Positions 8,423 to 17,900 of a stretch of 64,000 nt of DNA are shown piece by piece (positions within the stretch are counted from its first letter, which is position 1; every line of letters starts with the position of its first letter). A program made the position numbers and the translations under genes. The DNA is from Granulosicoccus sp045106195 (GTDB taxonomy: Bacteria; Pseudomonadota; Gammaproteobacteria; Granulosicoccales; Granulosicoccaceae), in assembly GCA_045106195.1 (NCBI GenBank), contig JBGCEH010000016.1, positions 1 through 64,000 of the forward strand. The letters are read 5' to 3'. A model generated the notes under the pieces. That model had not been told where the DNA came from. It searched no databases and saw only the letters and a program-made list of their open reading frames with translations.

Positions 8423-11164
8423 TCAAGCAGCCTTGTTGATACCGGCCAGTTCTGTCAGCGTCGCAGCAACTCGCTTGTAGTCAACCGCGATACCATTGAT
8501 CAGCGCTTCAAGTTCAGCATGGTTACCTGACGCAATCGCAGTTTCGACGTCTCTACAACTCTTTGACAGCACATCTGCGCCCAGATACGCACTGCTGGAT
8601 TTCAGGCTGTGAGCACTGGCGGCGATCAGGGAATAGTCCTCGGAGGCAAGACCCGAGTGCATATCGTCTATCACTTCAGGTGTCTTGTCGAAATAGACAC
8701 CGATAACCTTGCTCAACAGATCCGGTTTGCCGGGTCGTTGAAGCCCGCGAATGACATCGATGGCTTTTAAATTGATAATACTGTCGTTCGCATCGAGGTC
8801 TGGCTCCTCAGCTTCACCGATATCAAGATCGATTGATTCACTCGTAGCGGTCTGATCGTGGAGAGGTGAATGAGCAGCGTTCTCAACGGTTGCATCCATT
8901 GTCGACGTGGCGGCAGTCGAATCAATAGAATTTTCCTGCAAGTCCTCATCGCGATCACCACTAGGCAGTAATGCCGGTGTTTTGCTATGCGATGTCTTGT
9001 CGAAAGGCTCCACAGGCTTGCCTACCCACTTTTCCAGCATGTGGGATAGCACCTGAGTTCTGACAGGCTTGGATACGTAATCATCCATCCCGGCCAACAG
9101 GCACTTTTCACGATCACCATCCATCGCATTGGCCGTCAGGGCAACGATCGGTGTCGGTGCGTTAATCGAATCGCCTGACTTGATCAGCCGAGTCGCCTCA
9201 TAGCCATCCATTCGTGGCATTTGACAGTCCATGAGAACGATATCGTATTTCTCGGCAGCTCCCTTGTTCACTGCATCCGCACCATCGGTCGCAAGTTCAA
9301 CATCACAGCCCAACTGCTCAAGCATACCCATGGCGACATCCTGATTGACTGGGTTGTCTTCCACCAGCAGGACTCGAGCGTTAAGCGAAGGCAAATGACT
9401 CAGGTCAGGTTCCACATCATCATCGCCGGACATCATCGGCTGCCCATTGAGAAGCGGCATCAATGAGGCCAGGGAATCGTGTAACACAGACTGACGGGCC
9501 GGTTTGCTGACGTATTTGAAAATTCCCAGACGCCGCAGCTCCATGCCATCCAGCTGCAAGATAGCGGATGTCAGCATGATTGAGCGAATATGCTTGAAGT
9601 CAGGTTCTGCCTGAATCGCTTTCGCCAATTGCACACCATCCATCTCAGGCATATGCAAGTCCAGAATAAGCACATCGAATCCTTTACCCCGGTCATGAGC
9701 AGCACGAAGTGCTTCCAGCGCCAGCTTGCCACTGGGCACAGTTTCGACAACCAGCCCCCAATTGGACAATTGATGAAAAAGAATGGTCCGGTTGGTTTCG
9801 TTATCATCAACGACAAGAACACGCGCTCCGTGCAGTGAACGGCGCCGGGCTGGTGAATCCTGACCTTCACCAACATCTTCAAGCTCCATGGTGAAACTAA
9901 AGCGCGTGCCCTCACCAAGACGACTACGGAACGTGATCTCGCCATTCATCATGGATACCAGTTGACGCGCTATGGCAAGGCCCATACCCAAGCCACCGTG
10001 ACCACGGGTGTTGGAGGCGTCAGCTTGTGTAAAGGCCTCGAATAACTCTAACTGCAACTCAGGAGAAATACCCACCCCTGTATCCTGCACGTCACACTGA
10101 TAAATCGTTACTGTTTTCGATCCTCGCTTTAATGAATCCTTGCGGGTTAATCTAACCACCACTTCACCTTCGTGCGTGAAGGCGATCGCATTGCTGATCA
10201 GATTGTTCAGGATCTGCCTGACGCGACCCGGATCACCGTCCATTTGCTTCGCTACATTTTCATCGATGTAGCAGATCAGCTCAATGTTTTTCGAATGCGC
10301 ATTGGCGGCAAGCGATGTACAGACATCCTCGACACAATCACGCGCGCTGAATCTGCCATGCTCCAATTGCAATATCCCGGACTCTATCTTCGAGAAATCC
10401 AGGAGATCGTTGATAATGGCAAGAAGCGTAGTCGCTGATGCCGAAATAGATTGCACAAAACGCGCTTCGCGTGCGGACAATGCACTGCCCATTAACAGAT
10501 CGGTCATACCCATGATCCCGTTCATGGGGGTGCGCAGCTCATGGCTCATATTCGCCAAAAACTGAGCCTTGGCCTGATTGGCGCTCTCAAGCTGCTGTTT
10601 GCAACTTACCAGCTCGCGTCGCAAACGAGCAATCTCGTCAGTTGCAATCTGGATCTGGGCATCAGCATTGTTCAACGAGCGGGAAGTAAGAATTACCTTG
10701 GGGGCTGGCTCACTTGAAGCAACCGTGTCGTAGGCAGCGTACTGCCCCACATCAGCGACACTAAAACGGTTTGTCCTGTTTTCTGTATCCATGGACGAGG
10801 GATCAGCCATGAAGATTCCCGCGGAACGAGCCGCGTCTACATCGGCATTCTTGGGTCCTGCTCGACCGGCGACAGCCTTTTCATCAGAGGCAATATGATT
10901 GCAACGACGCAGGAAAAACAAAATGAAATTCAGGGTAACAAGCGAGGCTACCGCTACTTCATGACGAGCCGTATCAAGCGCAACCAGCACTTGCGGATGA
11001 ATAGCGCCGTCTTCTATCCATTGGATCTCCCATGGCGCGCCGCTCAGGTTATAGCTGACAAGCGCAATCATCGAGATCACAAATCCGACGAGAGTCACCC
11101 ATATGGCGAATGCGTCTGACGATCCTTTGTTGTCGCTACTGATGTTATTCATCTGAGTTCTCAT
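8423..11164 (-). CDS. Hybrid sensor histidine kinase (HisKA-HATPase-REC-REC-HPt)
   Basis: Membrane phosphorelay kinase of 913 residues. Two membrane helices (about 20-42 and 70-87) bracket a very short periplasmic loop, so sensing is probably intramembrane or through a partner. A coiled linker at about 165-200 leads to HisKA with MSHELRTPMNG (His208), then HATPase with the N box NNLISNAIAF and the G box GHGGLGMGLA. Two receivers follow with phospho-acceptor Asp502 and Asp646, then an HPt domain with AHSLKSSSAYLGA (His852). Architecture resembles BarA/EvgS-type kinases but without HAMP or PAS. A second in-frame ATG at residue 5 is an equally good start. It is divergent from the binding-protein/kinase/fusion cluster. 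Confidence 0.95.
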   Translation of the reverse strand: MRTQMNNISSDNKGSSDAFAIWVTLVGFVISMIALVSYNLSGAPWEIQWIEDGAIHPQVLVALDTARHEVAVASLVTLNFILFFLRRCNHIASDEKAVAGRAGPKNADVDAARSAGIFMADPSSMDTENRTNRFSVADVGQYAAYDTVASSEPAPKVILTSRSLNNADAQIQIATDEIARLRRELVSCKQQLESANQAKAQFLANMSHELRTPMNGIMGMTDLLMGSALSAREARFVQSISASATTLLAIINDLLDFSKIESGILQLEHGRFSARDCVEDVCTSLAANAHSKNIELICYIDENVAKQMDGDPGRVRQILNNLISNAIAFTHEGEVVVRLTRKDSLKRGSKTVTIYQCDVQDTGVGISPELQLELFEAFTQADASNTRGHGGLGMGLAIARQLVSMMNGEITFRSRLGEGTRFSFTMELEDVGEGQDSPARRRSLHGARVLVVDDNETNRTILFHQLSNWGLVVETVPSGKLALEALRAAHDRGKGFDVLILDLHMPEMDGVQLAKAIQAEPDFKHIRSIMLTSAILQLDGMELRRLGIFKYVSKPARQSVLHDSLASLMPLLNGQPMMSGDDDVEPDLSHLPSLNARVLLVEDNPVNQDVAMGMLEQLGCDVELATDGADAVNKGAAEKYDIVLMDCQMPRMDGYEATRLIKSGDSINAPTPIVALTANAMDGDREKCLLAGMDDYVSKPVRTQVLSHMLEKWVGKPVEPFDKTSHSKTPALLPSGDRDEDLQENSIDSTAATSTMDATVENAAHSPLHDQTATSESIDLDIGEAEEPDLDANDSIINLKAIDVIRGLQRPGKPDLLSKVIGVYFDKTPEVIDDMHSGLASEDYSLIAASAHSLKSSSAYLGADVLSKSCRDVETAIASGNHAELEALINGIAVDYKRVAATLTELAGINKAA

Positions 11165-11410
11165 GACTCCATCGGGCAGTATCCTGCTGTGTCGCCTTTG
11201 GGTTCGGTAGCACTGTTAGCGGCGCAACGTCAAAAAGCTTGAAGTGTGGAGGAACACTTGTTTTTAAAGCCATACCCCGGCTAAGCGTCAAAACACGTGC
11301 AGATAGTCTGTCGAGTCACAAAGTTGCGGCCTTGTTGCAGAACAGCCCTTCAGTATTGCGGCTGTATGCCGTTTTTTACGACGTTAGCTAATCTCTCGAG
11401 CCCATAGTCT

Positions 11411-12556
11411 ATGAAATTGATGTCCCTACCCAGGACCTGCCTGATTGCCGTCGCCCTACTGGTAACCGCCACTAGCACCAACGTAAATGCAGGTGACAAG
11501 CTGCGCCTGAACTTCGGGGTGTACAGTGCCAACAAACCTTCCGCCATGGTCAAGGTGTTCCGGCCTGTGCTGAAAAAACTTGAAATCACCATGTCTGAAA
11601 AACTTCAACGCGAGGTGGATATCAGAATGCAGATTGCCAAGGACTATGACCAGGGAATATCGGATCTGGTCAACGGCCGTGTGGATTTCTCACATTTTGG
11701 TCCTGCGTCGTACGTTGAAGCCAAACGTATGAACCAGAATATCAACATCATTGCAGTGGAGAAGCTCAAAAATTCCAAAGTCTCCTACGGCATCATTGCG
11801 GTTCATAATGACAGCCCCATCAATGACATCTCCGACCTTCGCGGGAAATCATTTGCGTTTGGCGATGAGGGCTCTACCATTGGTCGTTTTCTCTCACAGC
11901 TGGAACTGGTTCAAGCCAATATTCTGGGTATAGACTTGAGCCGCTACGAATACCTTGGTCGTCACGACAAGGTGGGCACGGCAGTTGGAGCCAGAGCATT
12001 CCATGCTGGTGCACTGAATGAAAAAACATTCAAGAAGCTGGTAGAGGCTGGAGAACCTATCCGCGAATTGGTCAGATTCCCTAACGTCAGCAAACCCTGG
12101 ATAGCACGCTCGGGATTAAATGAAGAAGTACTGGCGACATTGCGCGAATCATTGTTGTCGATCACCGATCCAAAGGTTCTTAAAAGCATGAAAATCGACG
12201 GCTTTCTCGAAGGAAGCGACATTGACTATGCCGTGATACGTCGTGCGATGGAGAACAACGATGCCTTTTTCGATGTGCGAGATGAGCAATCCGAGCAAGC
12301 ATTCAACATTGATCACTCCAGAGCTGATGAACCCACGATGCAAGCTGCTGTAACCGAGATCGACACGGTCGGTAGTTCATCAATTTCCACACATCAGGGC
12401 GAGTTAATCAGTGAGGCATCTGCCACGCCTCAGCAGTCAGGATCTCGCCACATAACCGTCAACATCGAGCTGCCGCCCGATCTGTTCACCCAAGGGCAAT
12501 ATGTCGGGCCTGACTCCCTGACTATCAACGTCAAGATTCCGCAATCAACGCAATAG
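11411..12556 (+). CDS. PhnD-like periplasmic binding protein (phosphate/phosphonate family)
   Basis: Exported protein of 381 residues. A signal peptide (core LIAVALLVTATS, cut near residue 28) is followed by a PF12974-type fold: the early strand LRLNFGVYS, VNGRVDFSHFGPASYVEA, then FAFGDEGSTIGRFL, which corresponds to the ligand-loop region of PhnD proteins. A tail of about 85 residues after the fold is low in complexity and rich in Ser, Thr and Glu. No ABC permease or ATPase is nearby; instead a hybrid kinase follows after 60 bp, so a sensory role, presenting ligand to the kinase, is more likely than transport. The mature protein has no cysteine, which argues against AioX-like arsenite binding. 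Confidence 0.87.
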   Translation: MKLMSLPRTCLIAVALLVTATSTNVNAGDKLRLNFGVYSANKPSAMVKVFRPVLKKLEITMSEKLQREVDIRMQIAKDYDQGISDLVNGRVDFSHFGPASYVEAKRMNQNINIIAVEKLKNSKVSYGIIAVHNDSPINDISDLRGKSFAFGDEGSTIGRFLSQLELVQANILGIDLSRYEYLGRHDKVGTAVGARAFHAGALNEKTFKKLVEAGEPIRELVRFPNVSKPWIARSGLNEEVLATLRESLLSITDPKVLKSMKIDGFLEGSDIDYAVIRRAMENNDAFFDVRDEQSEQAFNIDHSRADEPTMQAAVTEIDTVGSSSISTHQGELISEASATPQQSGSRHITVNIELPPDLFTQGQYVGPDSLTINVKIPQSTQ

Positions 12557-12616
12557 CCAACGCAGAAATCGCCCCCGACCCGTTTAAATCGAGCCAACCC
12601 GAGAGTCCACGCCACA

Positions 12617-14920
12617 GTGTTTGCAAAAATGTTCAAAAACTGGCCCCTGCGTCAACAGATCATTCTGGTTATGGGTTGCACTATCCTGGCAGTAGGGCTC
12701 TCGGCTGCTGAATTTGTCAGATTCAACGAGAACCGGGCATTTGAACGAAACTTCCGAGCTCAGACACAAAAACTAGTATCAATGCTCTCGGCGACTTCAC
12801 TGGATGCGATTCTCAGTGAGGACAGGCCAGTCCTGGACACGACCATCAAACAGCTTACAGACAACGATGCCGACGTTGAAGCTGTCTCCATCTACAACGA
12901 GAACAATGAAATCCTGACTGAATGGAAACGTAGTGACTACATTGATCAATCACTGTGCCTCGACTTCTCTCACGATGTTCTACTTGAGGGTGAATCATTC
13001 GGTCGAATCGACGTTACCTGGAACGTTCAACGCCAACAATCCGAGATTCGTGAATACGCGATAAAAATCTATCTCTATGCGGCGGGTATATCGCTGATTC
13101 TGGCATTGCTGGTCGTGGGCCTGATTAACGGACTTGTGGTAAAGCCCATACGTGATATTCATAACCACTTGTTATTTCTACAAGCCAACAAGGCCCCCGG
13201 AGAACTTGACATTGTTGCTGCCAGAGAGCTGATGGATCTGGGTAACTCGGTAAACGAACTCGGTAGCATTCTGGAATTAAGAAAACAGAAAGAAAAGGAA
13301 CTGGAAGAGGCATCCAAAGCGAAATCGGAATTTCTGGCTAACATGTCTCACGAGCTTCGTACACCCATGAATGGTGTGTTGGGCATGCTCTCCTTGTTGA
13401 AGGGCACAAACCTGGATCCGGAGCAATACGAACAGGTAAAAATCGCTACTACATCCGGACGCAGCCTGTTGACACTGATTAACGACATTCTCGATTTCTC
13501 CAAGGTCGAGGCTGGCAAACTAGATTTCGAGTCCATTGAATTCAACCTGGAAGAGGTGGTCGAGGGTTGTGCTGTTTCCCTGTCCGAGCAAGCCAATGGA
13601 AAAAAACTTGAACTACTCTGCCATATCAGTGGTGATGTTCACCAGAGTGTCACCGGTGATCCAACCCGCTTGCGGCAAGTACTTACAAACCTCATGGGCA
13701 ACGCCGTAAAATTTACAGCCGAGGGACAGGTATCGGTCACAGTCAAACTGCTTGCTACCACGGAAAAAGGCTCTAGGCTGCTCTTTTCAGTTACTGACAC
13801 CGGTGTGGGTATTGCGCAAGATGCACTCGATACAGTCTTCCAATCGTTCGCCCAGGCCGATGGTTCTACAACCCGCAAGTATGGTGGCACCGGCCTGGGT
13901 CTCGCTATAAGCCGACGCCTGATAGAAGGTATGGGTGGAAAGATCGGTGTGAGCTCTGTGCTCGGGGAAGGCAGTACTTTCTGGTTCGAACTTAACCTGC
14001 CATCCAATGGACAGACGCTTACGGAAATTGCTCGAAGCCAAAGCGTGGAGGCATCTCATGTCCTGCTTATCGAGAGCAACGCCACTCTGGTCATTCAGCT
14101 CCAGACGTTACTCGCAGAACTATCGCTTGTAACAACAACCGTGGGCAGCGGTGCCCAGGCCCTCGAGGTGATTAGAAACGCCGTCGAGAATGACAAAGCT
14201 CCTGACATTATTCTTTTCGGGGCAACGCTTAGCGATATGCCCGGCGAGGTCTTCGCCCGGTGCGTAGATGCCGACCCGCTCTACGACAACATCAACCTTG
14301 TACCCATGGCCTATGTGACAGATCAGGTGCCGGAGTTGTATCCACACAAAAATCAACGCATAGCAGCCCAGATCACCAAGCCGGTAAAGCGCTCAGAACT
14401 CGGCAATATTCTTGATCGCGCTATGAAGAATGAATTCAACGATACTTACATAGAAGACACCAGCGGTTCGGCGCGCAAAAATGCCTACAGCAAGTTGAGC
14501 ATCCTCGTCGTCGAGGACAATGCAGTCAATCAGGAGGTTGCAATGGGCATGCTGGAGAAGATCGGTTTCACGGCCGCTGTCGCTGACAACGGAAAAGAAG
14601 GACTGGATCGCTTGGGCCATGAGTCGTTTGATCTAGTGCTCATGGACTGCCAGATGCCTGTACTCGATGGGTACGCTGCAACACGTGCGCTCAGAGAGAA
14701 AGAAAAACTGCGAGGTGATGCTCGACTACCGATTATCGCACTAACGGCGAATGCCATGACAGGAGATGCCGAAAAATGTCTGGCAGCTGGCATGGACGAC
14801 TATCTGTCAAAACCATTTGAAGAACACATGCTCGAAGAGAAGATCGTGTTCTGGTTATCAACCCACCTGTCGGAGCTGTTGGCTGAAGATCAAGTCAATG
14901 ACCTCGATAAGGCAGCGTGA
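12617..14920 (+). CDS. Hybrid sensor histidine kinase with one degenerate receiver
   Basis: Membrane hybrid kinase, 767 residues from a GTG start; an in-frame ATG four codons later is an alternative. TM1 at about 13-33, a periplasmic sensor of roughly 115 residues, TM2 at about 150-172 and a HAMP-like linker precede HisKA (His245 in MSHELRTPMNG) and HATPase (KYGGTGLGLAISRR). The first receiver (about 480-605) is degenerate: the acidic pair is IES and the phospho-acceptor position is Gly535 in ILFGATLSDMPG. The second receiver (about 627-745) is intact with Asp677 in LVLMDCQMPVLDG. There is no HPt, so phosphate would go to an external HPt or to the HPt of the divergent kinase. It sits between the binding protein and the fusion protein in one apparent operon. 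Confidence 0.95.
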   Translation: MFAKMFKNWPLRQQIILVMGCTILAVGLSAAEFVRFNENRAFERNFRAQTQKLVSMLSATSLDAILSEDRPVLDTTIKQLTDNDADVEAVSIYNENNEILTEWKRSDYIDQSLCLDFSHDVLLEGESFGRIDVTWNVQRQQSEIREYAIKIYLYAAGISLILALLVVGLINGLVVKPIRDIHNHLLFLQANKAPGELDIVAARELMDLGNSVNELGSILELRKQKEKELEEASKAKSEFLANMSHELRTPMNGVLGMLSLLKGTNLDPEQYEQVKIATTSGRSLLTLINDILDFSKVEAGKLDFESIEFNLEEVVEGCAVSLSEQANGKKLELLCHISGDVHQSVTGDPTRLRQVLTNLMGNAVKFTAEGQVSVTVKLLATTEKGSRLLFSVTDTGVGIAQDALDTVFQSFAQADGSTTRKYGGTGLGLAISRRLIEGMGGKIGVSSVLGEGSTFWFELNLPSNGQTLTEIARSQSVEASHVLLIESNATLVIQLQTLLAELSLVTTTVGSGAQALEVIRNAVENDKAPDIILFGATLSDMPGEVFARCVDADPLYDNINLVPMAYVTDQVPELYPHKNQRIAAQITKPVKRSELGNILDRAMKNEFNDTYIEDTSGSARKNAYSKLSILVVEDNAVNQEVAMGMLEKIGFTAAVADNGKEGLDRLGHESFDLVLMDCQMPVLDGYAATRALREKEKLRGDARLPIIALTANAMTGDAEKCLAAGMDDYLSKPFEEHMLEEKIVFWLSTHLSELLAEDQVNDLDKAA

Positions 14921-14930
14921 GGTAATAAGT

Positions 14931-17900
14931 ATGAACGCAATCAAATACACCAAGACGGTTCCCAGGCATACGAGCATTCACAAACCGCAGCAACGTCTCC
15001 GGGTGTCTCTGCTACTGGTCATTGCCACGTTGCTCAGCTTTAGCAGTAGCGCACTTGCGATACCTTCACCCGACCTGGTCATCAACCTGTCTGCCAGTGT
15101 TGCCCAGTTGCTGGGGCTACTCAGTGTCGTGTTCGGTGGCTTTGCTATGTCAGCCAAGAAAAAGGCTGCCAAAAATCGTAACGCCACGTCTATGGGCGGC
15201 AAGGTAGCCCTGGGTGTCGCCAGTGTCATGCTGGTGGGCTCAGTAGCAGCCAACGTACTGCAATACACCAGCTCTCTTGATCTAAAGAACAAACGCCTGC
15301 ACACTAATCTTATACGTAAGTCTGTCGAGAATGGCGAGGCGGTAGGCGATGTCAGTCTCAAGACACTCTCCTTCAGCGACCAGCTATCCCATCCACAAGG
15401 CGTCTCAACCGATACCTTGGCGCAATGGCTGGAGAATGACATTCCCGTCAACATCATTGACGTACGGGAAAACGAAGAATTCGAAACCGGTGCTATAGAA
15501 GGTGCAGCCCATCTTCGTTACCCCGATGTTCTATCGCGCGCATCCATGTTTACAGACGATGCCAGGACACTGCTCATCTGCTACTCAGGCAATCGCAGCT
15601 CCGAGTTATGCGGTGAACTGACCAAACAGGGCAAGCAGTGTAATTTCATGATGGGTGGCTATGAGAAATGGCTGACAGAGTCACGCCCGCTATCCTCATC
15701 AATTGATCTGACAATGGACGATCTGCGACAGTTGCCTGATTTCAAGAACAAGGATCTGCTGCTCGATACACCTGATGTCCACAAACTCGTGCAGGAAGAC
15801 GGTGCGGGTTTCATCGACGTACGCTACCCCAATGATTTTGTCAAGGGACATCTGCCGGGTGCTGTCAACATCACCATGCGAGCCCTGAGCAGTGCCGCAC
15901 TGACAGAGCGAATTGCATCCCTGGAAGACAAGCCCTACATTGCAGCCTGTTATGACAAACGCAGTTGTTTTTACGGGCAGTTAATCGGCTTGCGGCTCGA
16001 GCGTGCAGGATTTGATTTCCGTGGACGATACACCGTGCCACATGAATACTATATTCCCAAGAGTAGCAGTCGTGCACACGTTCAAGCCTGGCAAGCCAAC
16101 CAGCAGCAACTGACACTGGCAAGCTTCATTGTCACGCCCATGCAAAACATTCTCAACAAACTGGTCGATTTCACCGGTCACTACGCGTTGGCGCTACTGG
16201 GTATTGTGCTGATCATTCGGTTGATCCTGCTACCTTTGTCGCTAAAAGCCGAGCGTGATACACGAGTGCAGAAGTCACTGACTGGGCGTATTGCCGATAT
16301 CAAGGATGAACTGGGCGAACACCCCAGGGCCATGTCCGAGGCCACCATGCAGCTGTATAAACGTTACAAGATTCGTCCGGTGATCAATATGCTCGCCAGT
16401 CTGTTTCAGCTAAGCCTTATGCTGCTGTTCTATTCCGCGGTTAACAAAAGCGCTGCCGGATGGTCACATGATTTTCTATGGTTTAATGCTGCATCAGAGA
16501 CTGATCCGTTGATGATCATACCGATCGTCGCGGCAGCCTTGTTTGTCGGTGTTCTGGCATCCCAGAGCCCATCAAAAACGTTGCGCAAAACCCTGCTTTA
16601 TATCTTGGGTGGAGTGGCGCTATTGTGGCTCCTGCAGGCGCTAAGCGCTGCTGTCAATCTGTATCTTGCTATCAGCATGTTGTTCCTCATCGTTCAAAGC
16701 GTGTTGTTCAAAGTCATTGGCAATAAGCGCGAATGGGACACCACTGGAACCGACAAGACGAACACTATCGAAGATACCGGTCTTATCCCCTTGTCACAGG
16801 CACATTACCTGCCTGAGTCAACAGGCAAAAAGGCTACACGTCTTGGAGAACTGATAGAAGCAGGCTATAACGTGCCTGACGGATTTGTATTCACCAGCGA
16901 GATTACCAATCGTACGCGTACACAGCCTGCCAAACCGCTCTTAAAGAAAGCAGAAGTCAAGGTACTCGATAAACTGTGGAGCAAGCTGTCTACTAAAAAA
17001 GTGGCAGTGCGTAGCTCGGGTGCCAATGAAGACGGCGAAGACAGCAGCTTCGCTGGCGTCTATGAGTCCATTCTCAACGTCACCCGGGACAATCTCGAAG
17101 CCGCCGTCAAAGAGGTTTACGAGTCATTGGGTTCTGAGCGCTCAGCCGCCTATACACAAGGCACTGTTGAGCAAGATCAGGCGATCGAGGTCGATCAGGG
17201 TGGTGTTGTCATCCAGAAAATGGTGCCCGCCGAGTTTGCCGGTGTCATGTTCACAGAGCACCCCGGTACGACCGGCGCCATGATGGTCGAGATGGTATCG
17301 GGGCTGGGTGAGGATCTTGTGAGTGGAAACGTCACGCCAGACACCTACGCGTATGGCAAGCTGACAGGCGACATGCTCGTCACAGAGTCTAGCGTGAGTG
17401 CGCCTGCCCCGATTGAAATGGCGCCATTGCTTGCCCTTGGTCGTGAACTGGAGGCCATGTTCGGTCAACCACAGGATATTGAATGGGCCTATGCCCGTGG
17501 CAGGTTCTATCTGTTACAGGCTCGCGACATCACTCGCTCCATCGGCAATGGCAAGTCGCTGAAAAGCCTGGCAGAGAACGAGCGGCGCAAACTGTTGCAA
17601 AATCTTCTCGGTACTCGCAAGCGTGTGCGAAAGAGCGACAGAATAAACGCCGATGAACCTGTCTATGTTCAAAGTGAATTGTCCGAATTACTGCCAAGAC
17701 CCACCCCACTGAGCGCTGATTTCATGGAGCGACTGTGGGCAGCAGGCGGTAGTACGGATCTTGCTTGTAGCGAGCTGGGTATTCCGTACAACGTACACTA
17801 TCGCTCCATGCCTTATATCAACACTGTGTTTGGCTGGACGTACGTAAACAAGCAGGAAGAGAAACGCAGACTGGGCAAAGGCCCTGGCGCAATGGCATCC

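Noticed and set aside
11242..11264. Small stem aagtgt/acactt followed by gttttt in the divergent region
   Set aside because: Six-bp AT-rich stem is too weak to call a terminator or attenuator.
11411..12556. Arsenite sensor AioX as identity of the PhnD-like protein
   Set aside because: The mature protein has no Cys for As(III) binding and there is no arsenite oxidase or AioR-like regulator nearby.
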